Source: Lyophyllum atratum
Lineage: Eukaryota; Basidiomycota; Agaricomycetes; Agaricales; Lyophyllaceae
DNA length: 64,000 nucleotides
Reading direction: 5' to 3'
Assembly (NCBI GenBank): GCA_014905825.1
Contig: JACGCN010000003.1
Coordinates: 1,736,001 to 1,800,000 of the forward strand
The first letter of the stretch is position 1. Every line of letters starts with the position of its first letter. Below the pieces are notes generated by a model, which saw only the letters and a program-made list of their open reading frames with translations, was not told the DNA's origin and made no database searches. Shown here piece after piece: positions 11,440-22,625 of the stretch. The position numbers were made by a program, and so were the translations under genes.

Positions 11440-14400
11440 CTATAGTCCCTCAAAGAAGGAGAGATCCTGAGCAGACAATCCTCCTGACGCAGTAGGGGCA
11501 GGCGAGGAAGTAGCTCTCGTTACCAGCGGAGGTGGCTGAGATAGTCTGTTTTGCCCCACCAACGCACTGGCTGGCGAAGCTCCTCGCAGCTGGGGCGGGG
11601 GAGAGGGCGTCACAGTAGTGCGCATGGACGAGAAGCCTGGGGGAGGGGGCAGCGCGAATGGGAAGGTCGACGGCGTCGATATAGATGATCCCAGCACACT
11701 TCCGTTGCCTTGCCGGGCTTGCGTGACGGAGCCATTAATGCTTGGGGGTGGCTGAGCAGGGCCAGGTGGAAGGAGAATCTCCGTAGGTGGATGAACGGCT
11801 GCTGACCACATCCCTGAACGAGCAGCTCCTGTGTTCACTAGGCTCCGCGTACGCTGGTGGTCGGCTGCCCGCGATACTTCGCGGGGCGGTGGAGATGGGT
11901 GCTTGACAGGAGGCTGCGGTATTACCTGCGCCTGTTGCGATATTGGTCGGTGGCCGAATGATGTAGGTTTGGCAGGTGGCCGTGGTGGAGAAGGGTCGCG
12001 GATTGGAGAAGAAACGAAGTCGTCAAAATCATCGAAGAAGTCATTTTTCGTCTTCACATCAGTGCTTGACGAGTCAGCAAACAGACTTTCATCGGAGAAG
12101 ACAGATGACATGCTCGTATCAGACTGTAAGGGCTGAGGTAGGGGAGGAGAATAAAAGTCGCGGAAATCATCCTCGATTATCTTTCCTGACGGTTGACGCG
12201 AGGAGGGTTGTGAGGAGGGTTGTGTCATTGACTGAAGATTAGGGGGAGGCGGAAGTATCGGCAGCGGCGTTGCGGTATGGGAACGGATGTTGTTCGTGCT
12301 AGATGTCGATCCAAGGGACATAATCGCCACTGGTGTCCGCTTCGCTGGGAGTGGGGACTGGGACCTTGATGTCGGTGGTGTGGTGAAGTCGAAAGGAGAG
12401 GATGGACGTCCCACACCTCGTGAAGAGGATGACGAGCCTGTAGCTTGAGGAGCTAGCTTGAAGGAAGTGGGAGTAGGCGCGGGGAGAGGGGCAATGGTAG
12501 AGGCGCTTGCGGGTGGTTGTGTAAACGATAGCGAAAGCGAGCTGGTGGAAGGCTGAATTTGGGGTGCGCTCGACTTGCCCGAGCTTGACGGAGAGTCAAA
12601 GAGAGAGAAAAGGTCTTCCTGAGCGCTTGGGGGCGGTGGGAGACGTTCTGACGAAGCCGGCAACGTACTTGACATATTTCTAAGTGGAGGTGGTCTTGGT
12701 GGAGGCGCAAGTGGCCGCGGAAGCTTCGTAGGCAAGCGAGATGAGCTAATCATTGTCGACAGCTCCCGAAGTTGGGAAGCTTCATCAGCTCCGTCGTTCG
12801 CACTCGGGACTATATCGTCGAGGAATTCAAGATCATCCGTTGATAAAGCAAGAGATTCATGGTGGCTCGATCCAGTGGCTTTACTACGGGAGAAGCGAGT
12901 AAGAAATCGAGAGACAGCGGACGGTGTCTCAATCGGTTCAAAAACGTCAGAGGTCGGCTGTGACGATTGCGCTGAAAGAGTAAGGGCATTTGAAGGGTCT
13001 GACGAGATAGCCAAACTTGATGTTGGTGGCGGTCCTGGAGCTACAGGCGTGGATGAGCGTGCTGGGGATGACTTGGCGCTGTCGACACTTGTTCGTGAAG
13101 ATACTGCCGTGACAGAAGAAGAGACCGTGGCGTTCGAAGAGCTAACGGAAGTACATATGGGTGGTGCTCGACCAGGGGACTCAGAACGTCGAGACTTCGT
13201 TTCAAGTGGAGCGGTTGGGACTCTTCGACCGAAGAATGACAGTAATCCACCAGTTCCTTTCTTCTTGATATCCACCGTGGGTCCACTTTCTTCCTTCTCT
13301 TTTTCCACCACTCGCCATCCTGGAGGTAGAAGGTCATCGTTAGCGATCTCTATTCGAGATTTCACGGAGGTCTCCCATGCGGTTAGCCCTTTTGATGCCA
13401 GATATAGAGCAAATGGACTGAGCCGTGCTATTGGTACGTGTCGTGTGAGGCGAAGAGAATCCACCATATGTTTCGATGTCGATGTCTTAGAGAACCGGAC
13501 ATATTGTGGCAGTGTCAAATCTCGCGGGATGAGACGGTTTTCGATAGCTGCGCTAACAGAATGAGAAACTGAATCAGTGCGCTGCGATACCAGGATATTG
13601 CAGTAGACTCACAGTCCTTCCACTCCATCGATACCGCTCCGCCGGTCACTGTTTCCAGCATTTTCATTATTAGAAGAATCCGCAGTAGTGTCCCATAGCT
13701 CGCTTGTAAGTGCTTGGAAGTCGTCCAGGATAGATGCTAGTACGTGTGGTGGCTAAGAAATGATCAGAGGGCGAAAGGTAGAATAAAGGGCGGACGAACG
13801 ACGTGCTGGTCTTGCCTTTCTTTTTGCTGCTTAGCTACCTCCCACTCATCAATTGGCTTGTCCACTTGCTGAGCTTCTGCGGCATTATCAGGTGCTCCCC
13901 ACGAAGGAACCCAAACATCCTCTTTCTGACTGTTAGGCGTCTGAGTGTCAGGTGGTACAACAGATTGGGCCCACGGGTCAACCTCATCTTCGTCGGCGTC
14001 GAGACCTGTTTCGAACGTTCCGAATGCATCAGGACTGCTCGGAGGGGAAGCCGGGGCTAGTACAAGTGTAGATGAGCGAATTTGAGATTGTACCACATCG
14101 TTCGTTGGCAGAATATGTTCGAGACCCAATTGGGGAGATGCGTGTAGAGACACTGCTGACGACGAAGCGGTCGTTTCAGGGACCACTGGTGACAGAGAAC
14201 GATCGGATTCATGTATCGAGTCCGACGAAGACTTGCCGAGTGGAAGATCTTCGTAGGGCGATGTCACCCATTCCTTCGCAGGTGGCAGGTTGGGATGCCA
14301 TAGCGTCGCCTGATCGTCAGAAGGCTCAGACCACTGAACACCAGCACCTGTTGCCCATGAGGGCACGGCGATGTCTGTCTCTGCATCAAGCCCGGACAGT

Positions 14401-14489
14401 GATGGTTTGGAAGAGTGGGACCAGGTAGTCTGGTGGTCGTCGGCTGGTTTTGCGGGCTCTCCCCAAGCATTGGCCCACGGATCCTCCAT
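11440..14489 (-). CDS. Large low-complexity protein with clathrin-adaptor-binding-like motifs
   Basis: I do not recognise a named family. The protein starts MEDPWANAWGEP (an upstream in-frame ATG at 14531 is an alternative) and ends DLSFFEGL. The first 220 residues are acidic and Ser/Pro-rich, with two DPW motifs and DAFGTFETGLD. Residues about 230-340 look folded (ILDDFQALTSELW, then LTRHVPIARLSPFALYLASK and GLTAWETSVKSR). The rest, some 600 residues, is disordered Ser/Pro-rich sequence with acidic-phenylalanine clusters: EDLFSLFDSP, DDFRDFYSPP and NDFFDDFDDFVSS. DPW/DPF and DFxxF-type peptides bind clathrin-adaptor ear domains, so a role as an adaptor accessory factor at the Golgi, endosome or plasma membrane is my inference. 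Two introns (about 13555-13612 and 13755-13800) interrupt it. It is head-to-head with STE50, 138 bp between starts. Confidence 0.75.
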
Positions 14490-14627
14490 ACGACGTACGC
14501 AGACACGATCGAGCGGAGATGCGGCCAACAAGTAAATTGGTCACGTGAGAACCGCTGTTGCAGCTCTTCAACGCACCATCCCTTCAAGTCCAGACCCGTC
14601 TTCAACCTCCGCTCCCTCCTTCTCACC

Positions 14628-17162
14628 ATGGATGCACCTACGGGAGACCGTCATATTATGGAATGGGACGAAACCGACGTCCACAATTGGTTCACCAGCC
14701 TTGGTTATCCTCAGTATGAAAGCCAAATCCGAGGTTTCGTCATTTCTATTTCTTGTTGATACAGCCGTCTTATTTTGCATCCAGAACACACCATTTCCGG
14801 AGATGTGCTATGCTTGATTGATCAGGAAGGGCTCAAGTCAATTGGGATTGCCACAATAGGCCAGAGGCTGGCTATCCTCAAAGCCGTCTACCTCGTCAAA
14901 ATCGCGCACGACGTCCCTATTGATTCGGATCACTATGTGCCGCCATGTAAGTATCTTTCCACAACTCTAGTAACGTTGATCTTACTGGCACAACCAGCCG
15001 AGGTTTCAGAGCGTGTGGAAAACATATCCCTCGATGGCCTGCACTCCATGATTAAAGACCAAGGTACTTCCCAACTCCTTGCTTTCGCAAAACGTGTCCC
15101 CGACTACAAATTTAATGCAGCACAACGAATAAATACCTTAGAGGAAGACAACCGTAACCTCAACGCCAACTTACAAGCACTGTTGGACGAATTTAGCAGC
15201 ATCCGAAACTCGCTACCGCGATCTGTACGCCATTCTGTGGTCTTCTGTTCTGAAATAATGCTCAAGATAATTCATAGCAGGATGAGTCTAGTCCACTTCA
15301 CAGGCAGCCATCGTTCAAGTGGGCCTCATTCGTCAAGCCACAAGTATCGCCCACCAAGCTTGACCATACCCCCGAATCGCCACATCCTTCACCACAACAG
15401 CTTGAACACGATATCCCTCCGTTGGGCCGCAACCCTGGACCCTCACAATTAGGCGCGAACTCTCATACGTCGACGTCTTCTTCCGAGAAGCATCGCCCTC
15501 CACCAGTAGCTGTCATCGATCCTCCCAGTTCAAGCCAAATTCCCCCGAAACCACACCGACAGGAAAGTTCTGAAAACCTCAACAAGAGCTTCAAGGTAAC
15601 TTTAGATGATCCCACGTGGAAAGTCCTTCCAGCCGCTCTCAAGAAATACCGCATCAATAACGACAACTGGCAAAACTACGCGATGTTCATCTGCTATGGT
15701 TCTACAGGTAGGTTGATGCAGTCTGTAGCTCTCTGATTGACTGACTGGATAATTTCTGTAGGAAACCGTATTGAGCGCTGTTTATCTTACGATGAAAAAC
15801 CCCTCCTCCTTTTCCAAAAGCTCAAGGATGCGAAGAAAAACCCCGTGTTCATGTTAAAACACATTAAAGATATCCGGTCACCTATCGCCGTCGCTCAGCA
15901 GAAGCATGCAGCGCGGAAGGCCTCGTCCATAATGACGACCGACTCTACCGCAACATCCGCAACCCATGGCCATTCGAAAACACCCTCCACCTCCAGGACG
16001 ATGCACCGGCCTCCACGATTAGAGGTCCAAGATCTGTCTACCCCCTCCCTAGCCACTCCGACTCCTCTTGGGTCCTCCCTCAGCAGTCCGCAGCCTGGCT
16101 GGCCAGAATCCAGCATCTTGTCGCCTGCGGTTGGCATGGACGCCAGGGGTGACGACATGTCGCAGCCGCTTGGCTCTGCGAGCACACATGTAACACGCTC
16201 GTCAACGACATCGGCCGCAACGAATATGAGCGGAACGACGGTTGGGGCATCTTCCTCCGAACATGATTTGGGAAAATCAAGAACGCCGGATGCGACAGAA
16301 CAACCGCTCATAAGTGCGAGTACAAGTGCGAGGGATGTACCTGTATCCTCAAATACGATATCGTACGCCGTGGCCATATATCCCTATATGGCAGAGCAGG
16401 ACGATGAATTCGATGTCGTAGTGTAAGTCCTTTGACCATGTCTCGTCTGTCTGACTCTAAATGTCGTGCTTTTCTAGGGGTGATACCTTTGTTATTTTGT
16501 CTCGTGCTCGTGGGTGGTGGATAGTCCAACGCGACCCAACAGGCTCCGGCGTCGTTGAACCAGACAAACAGGGTTGGGTGCCAGCGGGATGCTTGCTGGA
16601 GACTAATGTACCCGTCGCCTCTGCCATTGCAGAAGCCACAGCGGCGAAAGGTGGTTCCACATCCGGATCACCGCCACAAACACCTATCTCCAAGACTCCG
16701 ATTTTACCTCTTAGCATCATCTCGACGAGTTTCCCTGGCATTGCGTTGATGGACTATAGCAAGAAAGGAGACGAAGAGCTTGACTTAGTTAAAGACGATG
16801 CCTTGAGGGTGTTCAAGCGGTACAACCATTGGTCATATGTATGTCAACTCTTCAACTCACCAATTCGACCATTTCTCATGTTATTTATATTTTTCCAGGC
16901 TGTGAAGGAGGATGGCGGAGACCGCGGTTGGGTACCAGTACGTTTTTCGTTGAAACACCTGCTTTACTCTGCTCTAATTTTTATTCGGTAGTCATGGTTC
17001 ATCGGCAAAGTTGGGCAGCCAGGCAATGTGCCGCCGACGCCGAATTCCAGCGTTCCACCCCATCTCCACTCGCATTCTGAAGATGCGAACCAGCCACAAG
17101 TATCGCCGATGTCATCTGCATTTCCCACCACGCAAACGCGGTTGACAGTCCCTGTCTCATAA
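14628..17162 (+). CDS. STE50: STE50-type MAPK adaptor: SAM, RA and two SH3 domains
   Basis: Ste50 links upstream GTPases and membrane sensors to the MAPKKK Ste11 in pheromone, filamentation and osmostress signalling. The order is clear. An N-terminal SAM domain starts MEWDETDVHNWFTSLGYP and runs to IGQRLAILKAVYLVK. A short coiled coil follows (INTLEEDNRNLNANLQALL). The Ras-association domain holds FKVTLDDPTWKVLPAALKKY and ERCLSYDEKPLLLFQKL. Two SH3 domains close the protein: AVAIYPYMAEQDDEFDVV with WWIVQR and GWVPAGCL, then ALMDYSKKGDEELDLVKDD with RGWVPSWFIGKVG. Yeast Ste50 lacks SH3 domains; the two-SH3 form is described in Cryptococcus and is expected in basidiomycetes. Six or more introns, all frame-consistent, include ones at 14735-14790, 14947-14999, 15064-15118 and 16948-16991. 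The stop is TAA at 17160. Confidence 0.92.
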
Positions 17163-18436
17163 TACTCCGTCTCCTTTACCCCACCCACAGCATGCATTTA
17201 TCATTTATCCATCATTGACAATCGCTATCCTGTATAACTTAGCACACTCACTTACCACCCGCCGCCTGGCACGTCGGAGCATTTTTCGTTGCTTTTCCAC
17301 CCTCCTTTCGTTTGTGCCCACAATGTGCGCTTCCACTCACACCCAATCATTTTAGTGTATATCTATGGCCCGTTTTTCCCCCGTCTGCTCATAAACGCGT
17401 TAGAAGACAATATGTCTGGGCATAGCCCGTATTTTGTACCGTTTCCTGTGGTTGGTGATCTGGCATGGTCGCTTTCATATCCCGGAGATAGCTACTCAGT
17501 GCATGGTTTATTCGCACCCCACCAACTTCTGAAAAAAACTCTTGTAGTATAACCTTAGGACAGGACACAGGGCTCCAATTGTTTTTATGGGTGCACTGCA
17601 GTTCATGAATGTCTTCATCACGGTCTGTATGAAGTACTCTCATGAGACGAGCAATTCCTGCTGCCTTAATTGTCGCAAACGCAATATATCCTCCCCGTGC
17701 TCTGGCGGGAGGTTCAGCGATAAACGCTGAAGGTGGCTCGTGTGCCGTGTGTTGCGAGGCAAGAATCTCGATTCGATCATGCGTGCCAGCTTTCCCGCTG
17801 AAGAACAGATGCATAATGCAAGCGCATTGTCACTGAATTGATCCATACTACCCCAGCCTGGTTATCACAGTAGAGCGAAAACAAGGAGCAAGATAAAATA
17901 TTAGATACTTCAAGAAATATACAGGCGGATGTCACAAGCTGGATTGAGTACTTATATGCCGAAGGACCCCATCACTCGCTTGGTGCTCCACAAATGGTCG
18001 CATGACTCGCATCACTTGAAAGTAGACCTGACCCTGCTGTGCGACGGTAAAGGTTGTTGAGATAGCCGAGCGCGTGTCAATCGCGATACGCGACGTGGTA
18101 CTGTACAGTAGTTTACACTTGTTTGTATCGGACGGTGTAGATGCCTCGCGACGTCCCTTCTGGAGTCCTCGAGCACTTGTAACACGCGGGCTCTGCTTGA
18201 TTCGCTCCGGTTCTTCTGTCTGAAAACCAACAGTGGTGACAGGATGTAGAAAGTCATCGTAGCTTGACCTATTTCATGTAAATTTATATTGAACTATTTG
18301 AATTTTTTTTTGTCGACGGGTGTCAACCGAGTACCGCGTTGTTCCTTTGCAAAAAGACTGAGATTTAGTTTAGTATTTCGAATGTCAATATCAGCATGTG
18401 CCATAGTCGTTCCACGAGCAAGTTACAATGATGCCC
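17163..18436. other. Sparse intergenic region after STE50
   Basis: Apart from the doubtful ORF at 17389-17814, nothing here looks like coding sequence or an RNA gene. A T-run lies at 18302-18310. Confidence 0.45.
17389..17814 (-). CDS. Hypothetical ORF of 142 codons, doubtful
   Basis: An uninterrupted ORF starts MHLFFSGKAGTHDRIEIL downstream of STE50. A second minus-strand frame is also open over part of it (17640-17846), which weakens the case. No domain, signal peptide or promoter motif was recognised. It may be a lineage-specific gene, the last exon of something else, or chance. Confidence 0.25.
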   Translation of the reverse strand: MHLFFSGKAGTHDRIEILASQHTAHEPPSAFIAEPPARARGGYIAFATIKAAGIARLMRVLHTDRDEDIHELQCTHKNNWSPVSCPKVILQEFFSEVGGVRINHALSSYLRDMKATMPDHQPQETVQNTGYAQTYCLLTRL

Positions 18437-19526
18437 CTAAGCTTGCGAAGAGCCTTGCTTTGCAAGTTCGGCCTGCAGTTGTTCGATCTGCTCCTGCAGC
18501 TCCCTCTCCTTCTCCCGCGCCGCCTCTTTCACCACCTCGCTCTCCCTCTTCAGCCTCTCAATCTCCCTCTCCCTCTCTGCTGCTGCTTCCGCCTTCTTCT
18601 CCAGCTGAAAAGCAATTTTAGAAATTGTTGATCAATAAGTCCAAATCACGTACTGCTTGTTTGAAGTTCTTAGTGGCCACCTCATACTCAGTTTTGAGCT
18701 TTTCGATGTCAGTGGCGAAGTCCTTCTCCTCTGGGTTAAATGTGCGGCCGATGATATACCAACTTCCCTTTCGTAAATGGGTGGGGACACTTTGCTCCTT
18801 GACCATGCAAACGCCACACGCTAGCTCAAGCACCTTCGTTATTGTCCCCGCCAGGTGGTAGCAGTTGTGCGAGAAGAGCTGATATAACGGGTATGACTTG
18901 TGAAGGGTATCGGCCAAGACTATAATGTTGTAGAAGAAGACCGGCGACGTGGCGGTGGGTTGGGTGGGGAATGTGAGGACGCCCAACAGGCAGTCGTTAG
19001 GGAGTGTCCTGGGATACCGGACCCACAAGACGATGTCCTTCGCCGGTTGGTCTTTTGAGAATGAGTTGACGGATGAGATCAAGGGTTTTGGCCTCAGGGA
19101 ACGCGAGTGATGAGAAGTCTCAGAAGAACGGAGAGAAGGGGCGGACGAGGAGGAAGGCATAGGTGGAGCCTCTGGGAGCGAGAGAGAGCTGTCGGTGGGA
19201 GAGGTCGGGACAGACTCGCGGACGCGCGAATCCGGCATCCGCTCAATGCGGAAATAGTGATATGCACCCTGGCGGTTCTGGACGGTGACGACAACGTATT
19301 CATGCTGCGAAGTGGTTTGCTGTTTATAGAGAGAGAGCTTAACGGCACGCAGCTCCTGAGACTCAGCAGGGGTGTTGTAGTTATGCCCAAGAAGCTCGAG
19401 GTAAGCCCCTACTGGGAGTTCCTCTGTGCGGAACTCGGCGCCGTTAGGGATATCGCCAGGCATTCGAAAAAGCTTTAGCAGAGGAGAGACAAGTGACGAC
19501 AGACGTTTCTTGAAAGAGAAGCGCAT
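18437..19526 (-). CDS. Lineage-specific protein with HNC motif and C-terminal coiled coil
   Basis: I do not recognise a named family. The first exon encodes about 300 residues; the start at 19526 gives a basic leader, and MPGDIPNGAEF at 19463 is an alternative. Visible elements: FRTEELPVGAYLELLGHNY, a strand-rich part with EYVVVTVQNRQGAYHYFRIER, a Ser-rich linker, then IVLWVRYPRTLPNDCLLGVL, and LFSHNCYHLAGTITKVLELA. After an intron (GTACGT to TTTTCAG, near 18602-18648) the last exon is almost pure coiled coil (Glu/Arg/Lys heptads) ending KQGSSQA. The NC-x-H pattern with a following helix recalls the NCxxF segment of NlpC/P60- and LRAT-like papain folds, as in many agaricomycete orphan proteins. 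That reading is tentative, and the other catalytic residue is not obvious. Confidence 0.75.
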
Positions 19527-20276
19527 TCGGACAGGACGAAAGGCAACGAAAGGTTAAGTATCGATGGTTGAACGACGTTGATGCCTTGTGGTGCGCCGTG
19601 ATTGGCTGATGCGATCTTATCTAATCGATTACCTTTTGGTAAAGTCCGGTTCTGAACTTCGGTTCGAACTTGAACCGCCCTGAACAGGACCGGAAGTTCG
19701 GTCCAAAGTTCGCAACTGTCGCTGAACTGAACGCGATGTTCAGTCCAGCGTTCGGAGAAGTCGACCAGTCGCCGAACGCGTCCGAACGCGTCAGAATGGT
19801 ATGAAAGAGATGCTTTCGAGCACGGGGCGGAGGGCAAGTCCTGAATCATCGAATGTCAGGCTTTCCAGCACCTGGTCGGTGACAAAACGTCCACCAAGAG
19901 TCTGAACAACGAGTGTTATGAGTGATGGGCACGCCTCTAGGCATTACAAGAGATCACCCTCCGCCATGCTTGCTTTTAATCGAAGGGTGGTCAGAGCGCA
20001 AGACGACCGGCTAAGGAGACATAGAAATTCTGGGCGGGTTTGCGAGACAATGGAATCACATACTAGGAGTAGTAGAGATCAGTTTCGAGTCTAGCGTACC
20101 TTCGCTGTAGGTGAATCAACCTCTGAATTTGTTGGGATAGGAGTCATGGATACGTTCATCGATGGGCGCTAACACATAAATCCGATTGCAGCATGCGATA
20201 TCAGATATTGGAACTTGAAGAAAAGAATCCAGTGATAGTAGCAAACTGAATATACAACTGAATATACAGTAAATAA
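19527..20276. other. Intergenic between two minus-strand genes
   Basis: Holds the GTTC-rich repeat plus about 480 bp without a convincing ORF. The 5' part should include the promoter of the 18437-19526 gene. Confidence 0.5.
19640..19795. repeat. GTTC/GAAC-rich degenerate repeat
   Basis: Over about 150 bp the tetramer GTTC or its complement GAAC recurs at short spacing, mixed with CGG and CCAG words: GGTTCGAACTTGAACC, AGTTCGGTCC, AAGTTCGCAAC, GAACTGAACGCG, TGTTCAGTCC and GTTCGGAG. Spacing is irregular, so this is not a clean microsatellite. It makes a Trp/Glu-rich chance ORF on the minus strand. I read it as the remnant of a repetitive element. Confidence 0.5.
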
Positions 20277-22332
20277 CTACCGCTTTCGCGGTTTCTTTTT
20301 CTTGGTATCGGTTTTTGGAAGAGATAGAGGAACCTCAACAGAACCTCCAGCTAACTCTGCTACTGGACCGTCCCCATTTTCGATCTTTGTTTTGGTCTCC
20401 AGGAAGAACATCACATCTCTCAACTGATCTTCCATGTCACTAATCTTTGCAAGGTACCCCGCTTTTTCTTCTTCGGTCTGCTCCGCCCTCTCCTTCATCT
20501 TCCCAATGTTCTTCATCAGACCTTCGCTCACTGCCCGTTCCTCCTTTAACTCTTTGTCAAGTTTCCTAGCCAGCTCCATCGCTCTTTCAGCCCGAGCATC
20601 TGCCTTCGTCTTGTCCTTGAGTACCTCTGCCAAACGTAGCTGCTCCTCATTATCCCTCCGTAGTGCTTCTGCTTTGGCACTGGTCCGCTCCATCTCAAAT
20701 TCCAGGCTCAATCTCTCCACCAGGCCCCTCAGCTCCGTGACCTGATTCTTCAACTCGGTGTTCTGTTCCTCATAATACGATCGCTGAGAATCCAACTGCG
20801 AGGTCAGAAGATAAGAATACTCGATTCCGATAGCCTCGATCTTCTCCGCGCTCAGTGCGTCCGCCTGACTCGGTCCCAAGCCGCCATCTCTTGGGGGAAT
20901 ACCTGTCGAAGAGGCCGCACTGGGAAGCTCCACCAGCTTTCCATCGGCTTTATTCTGAATCAACCTGTGAACATACCCGTCCCCCGCATAGTCCCATACA
21001 CGCTGAGTTTCGAGTTCCAGGGCATAAAGATGAGTGGTGCGCTCATAATGTGCATGTGCGTGCGCTCGTCCATAACGCCCACAGCCAATATTTCCGCAAA
21101 TGAGGCAGATCCAGAGGTTTGTGGTCGACGGACATGACGAACACGAAGATAGGGTAGCCGTGGATGGATTAGCAAAGGGGATCGGAAGACTTGAGCGTGT
21201 CAACGAAGAGCTGGGATGAGACGATTGCAGTGTTTGAGAATATCGACAAACAGGGCAGCTACCATGAATTAGTGGACATCGTATTGTATGCCTGATAGAA
21301 GACTCACCGGCTATCTCCCCACTTACTCAAACACGTACAATGGAATGTATGGGAACATGGCACGGTAATGAGTCCGGTGATGGCTGAGTCCATCCGCTCA
21401 AGGCACACAGGACACGTTGGTAGCTCGTACACTGAGGGCTGAGCAGAGCCAAGTCGGGAGATGGCTTGTGAGACAGAGTCTTCGGTATCAATGACAACAG
21501 ATAGCACATGGACTACATTGCATATTTCAGCGGGCTATGCAACACGTTCAGGGCGAGGATGATATGCACAATTTTGAAGTGGGACGAACCTCCATAGAAT
21601 TGAAGGGTTTTCCATTGTAAGCTTCAATAAACTCGGCTGCATCAGCGGGATTGAAGAACTTTATGACGATCATGGAGCGATTCGGCAGGCAATCGCTGAG
21701 GGGATTGTCAGAGTAACTCTCCGGAGTGGGACCACAACTCGTCTACTCACCGGATAAGGCGAAGGTGCGCCATACCTTCTGCTGCTGGAGCAACGAACGC
21801 CAGAAAGTCGGACGGGGTCATCCATGACGGAACTGCAAGAACTCCGAGCATGACGCCGTCTGAATCATGGACATTGGATGTCGAAGCGATCGACTCCAAC
21901 GCTTCCTGGGATGGTTTACTTGCTGCATCCCGGAATATATGGACAATCCCTTCGGGAAGGTTTGCGGATCCAAATTTGGTGCCTGTATGAGGGACAAAGG
22001 TAGCTTCCGCGGTTCCTACACTGGTATGACGGTCAGGCCAAATTGGACGGAAATAAAGTATGCGTACCTTGACCATGCTCTCTTTCCTTTCCCGTGGTGG
22101 TTGGGGCTGCATTCATGTCCTCGAAGTCTACCCAGTCAATACGGATAGGTCCAAATCGATAATCCTTGTTCTGTGAATTGAAGAGGGCGTTCCGGCGGGT
22201 GGTTGGATTAGGTTTATGAGCAGGCAAGTGCTGGAATAGATGCGAGGGCAGAAAGGTGTCTGCTGTTTGGGATCGAGACTTGGATATATCTGTTTTACGC
22301 TTGAGGATAATGCGAATATGATATCCTCGCAT
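20277..22332 (-). CDS. ETP1: BRAP/ETP1-type RING and UBP zinc-finger protein
   Basis: This is a predicted cytoplasmic ubiquitin ligase and ubiquitin-binding protein; yeast Etp1 acts in ethanol tolerance and human BRAP in Ras-MAPK signalling and trafficking. The start [13 protein letters not shown] is the first in-frame ATG of the N-terminal exon. The RRM-like BRAP domain includes [10 protein letters not shown] and [21 protein letters not shown]. The RING reads [12 protein letters not shown], then [20 protein letters not shown], then PVCRYSQ. The UBP-type zinc finger follows ([40 protein letters not shown]). A long coiled coil ([21 protein letters not shown] onward) leads to the basic tail KKKKPRKR, possibly a nuclear localisation signal. 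Introns near 21240-21310, 21510-21590 and 21695-21750 fit. It is divergent from the first UNC93-like gene with 293 bp between starts. Confidence 0.9.
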
Positions 22333-22625
22333 TTCACACAAGCCTGACTGTCGAAGTCGACATACGGAGTGCAGTGGCGTTGGTCTCGGCAGGTCACAAC
22401 TCAAAGCTCCGAATATTTGGTTTCAAGGTCAAAGGCAAACACGTTCCTCGCGATTTACGCTTCTTCGGCAAACACGTTTAATTATCGTCCTGATACGCGA
22501 CTTATGCGGAAAACCATCACGCCATAGTACACGAATTTTCACCGTAATGACGAATACAGCACGTATATCTGGAATGCATATCTCTCGAAGCAACTTTTTC
22601 CACAGTTCTGCTGCAGGATATCACT

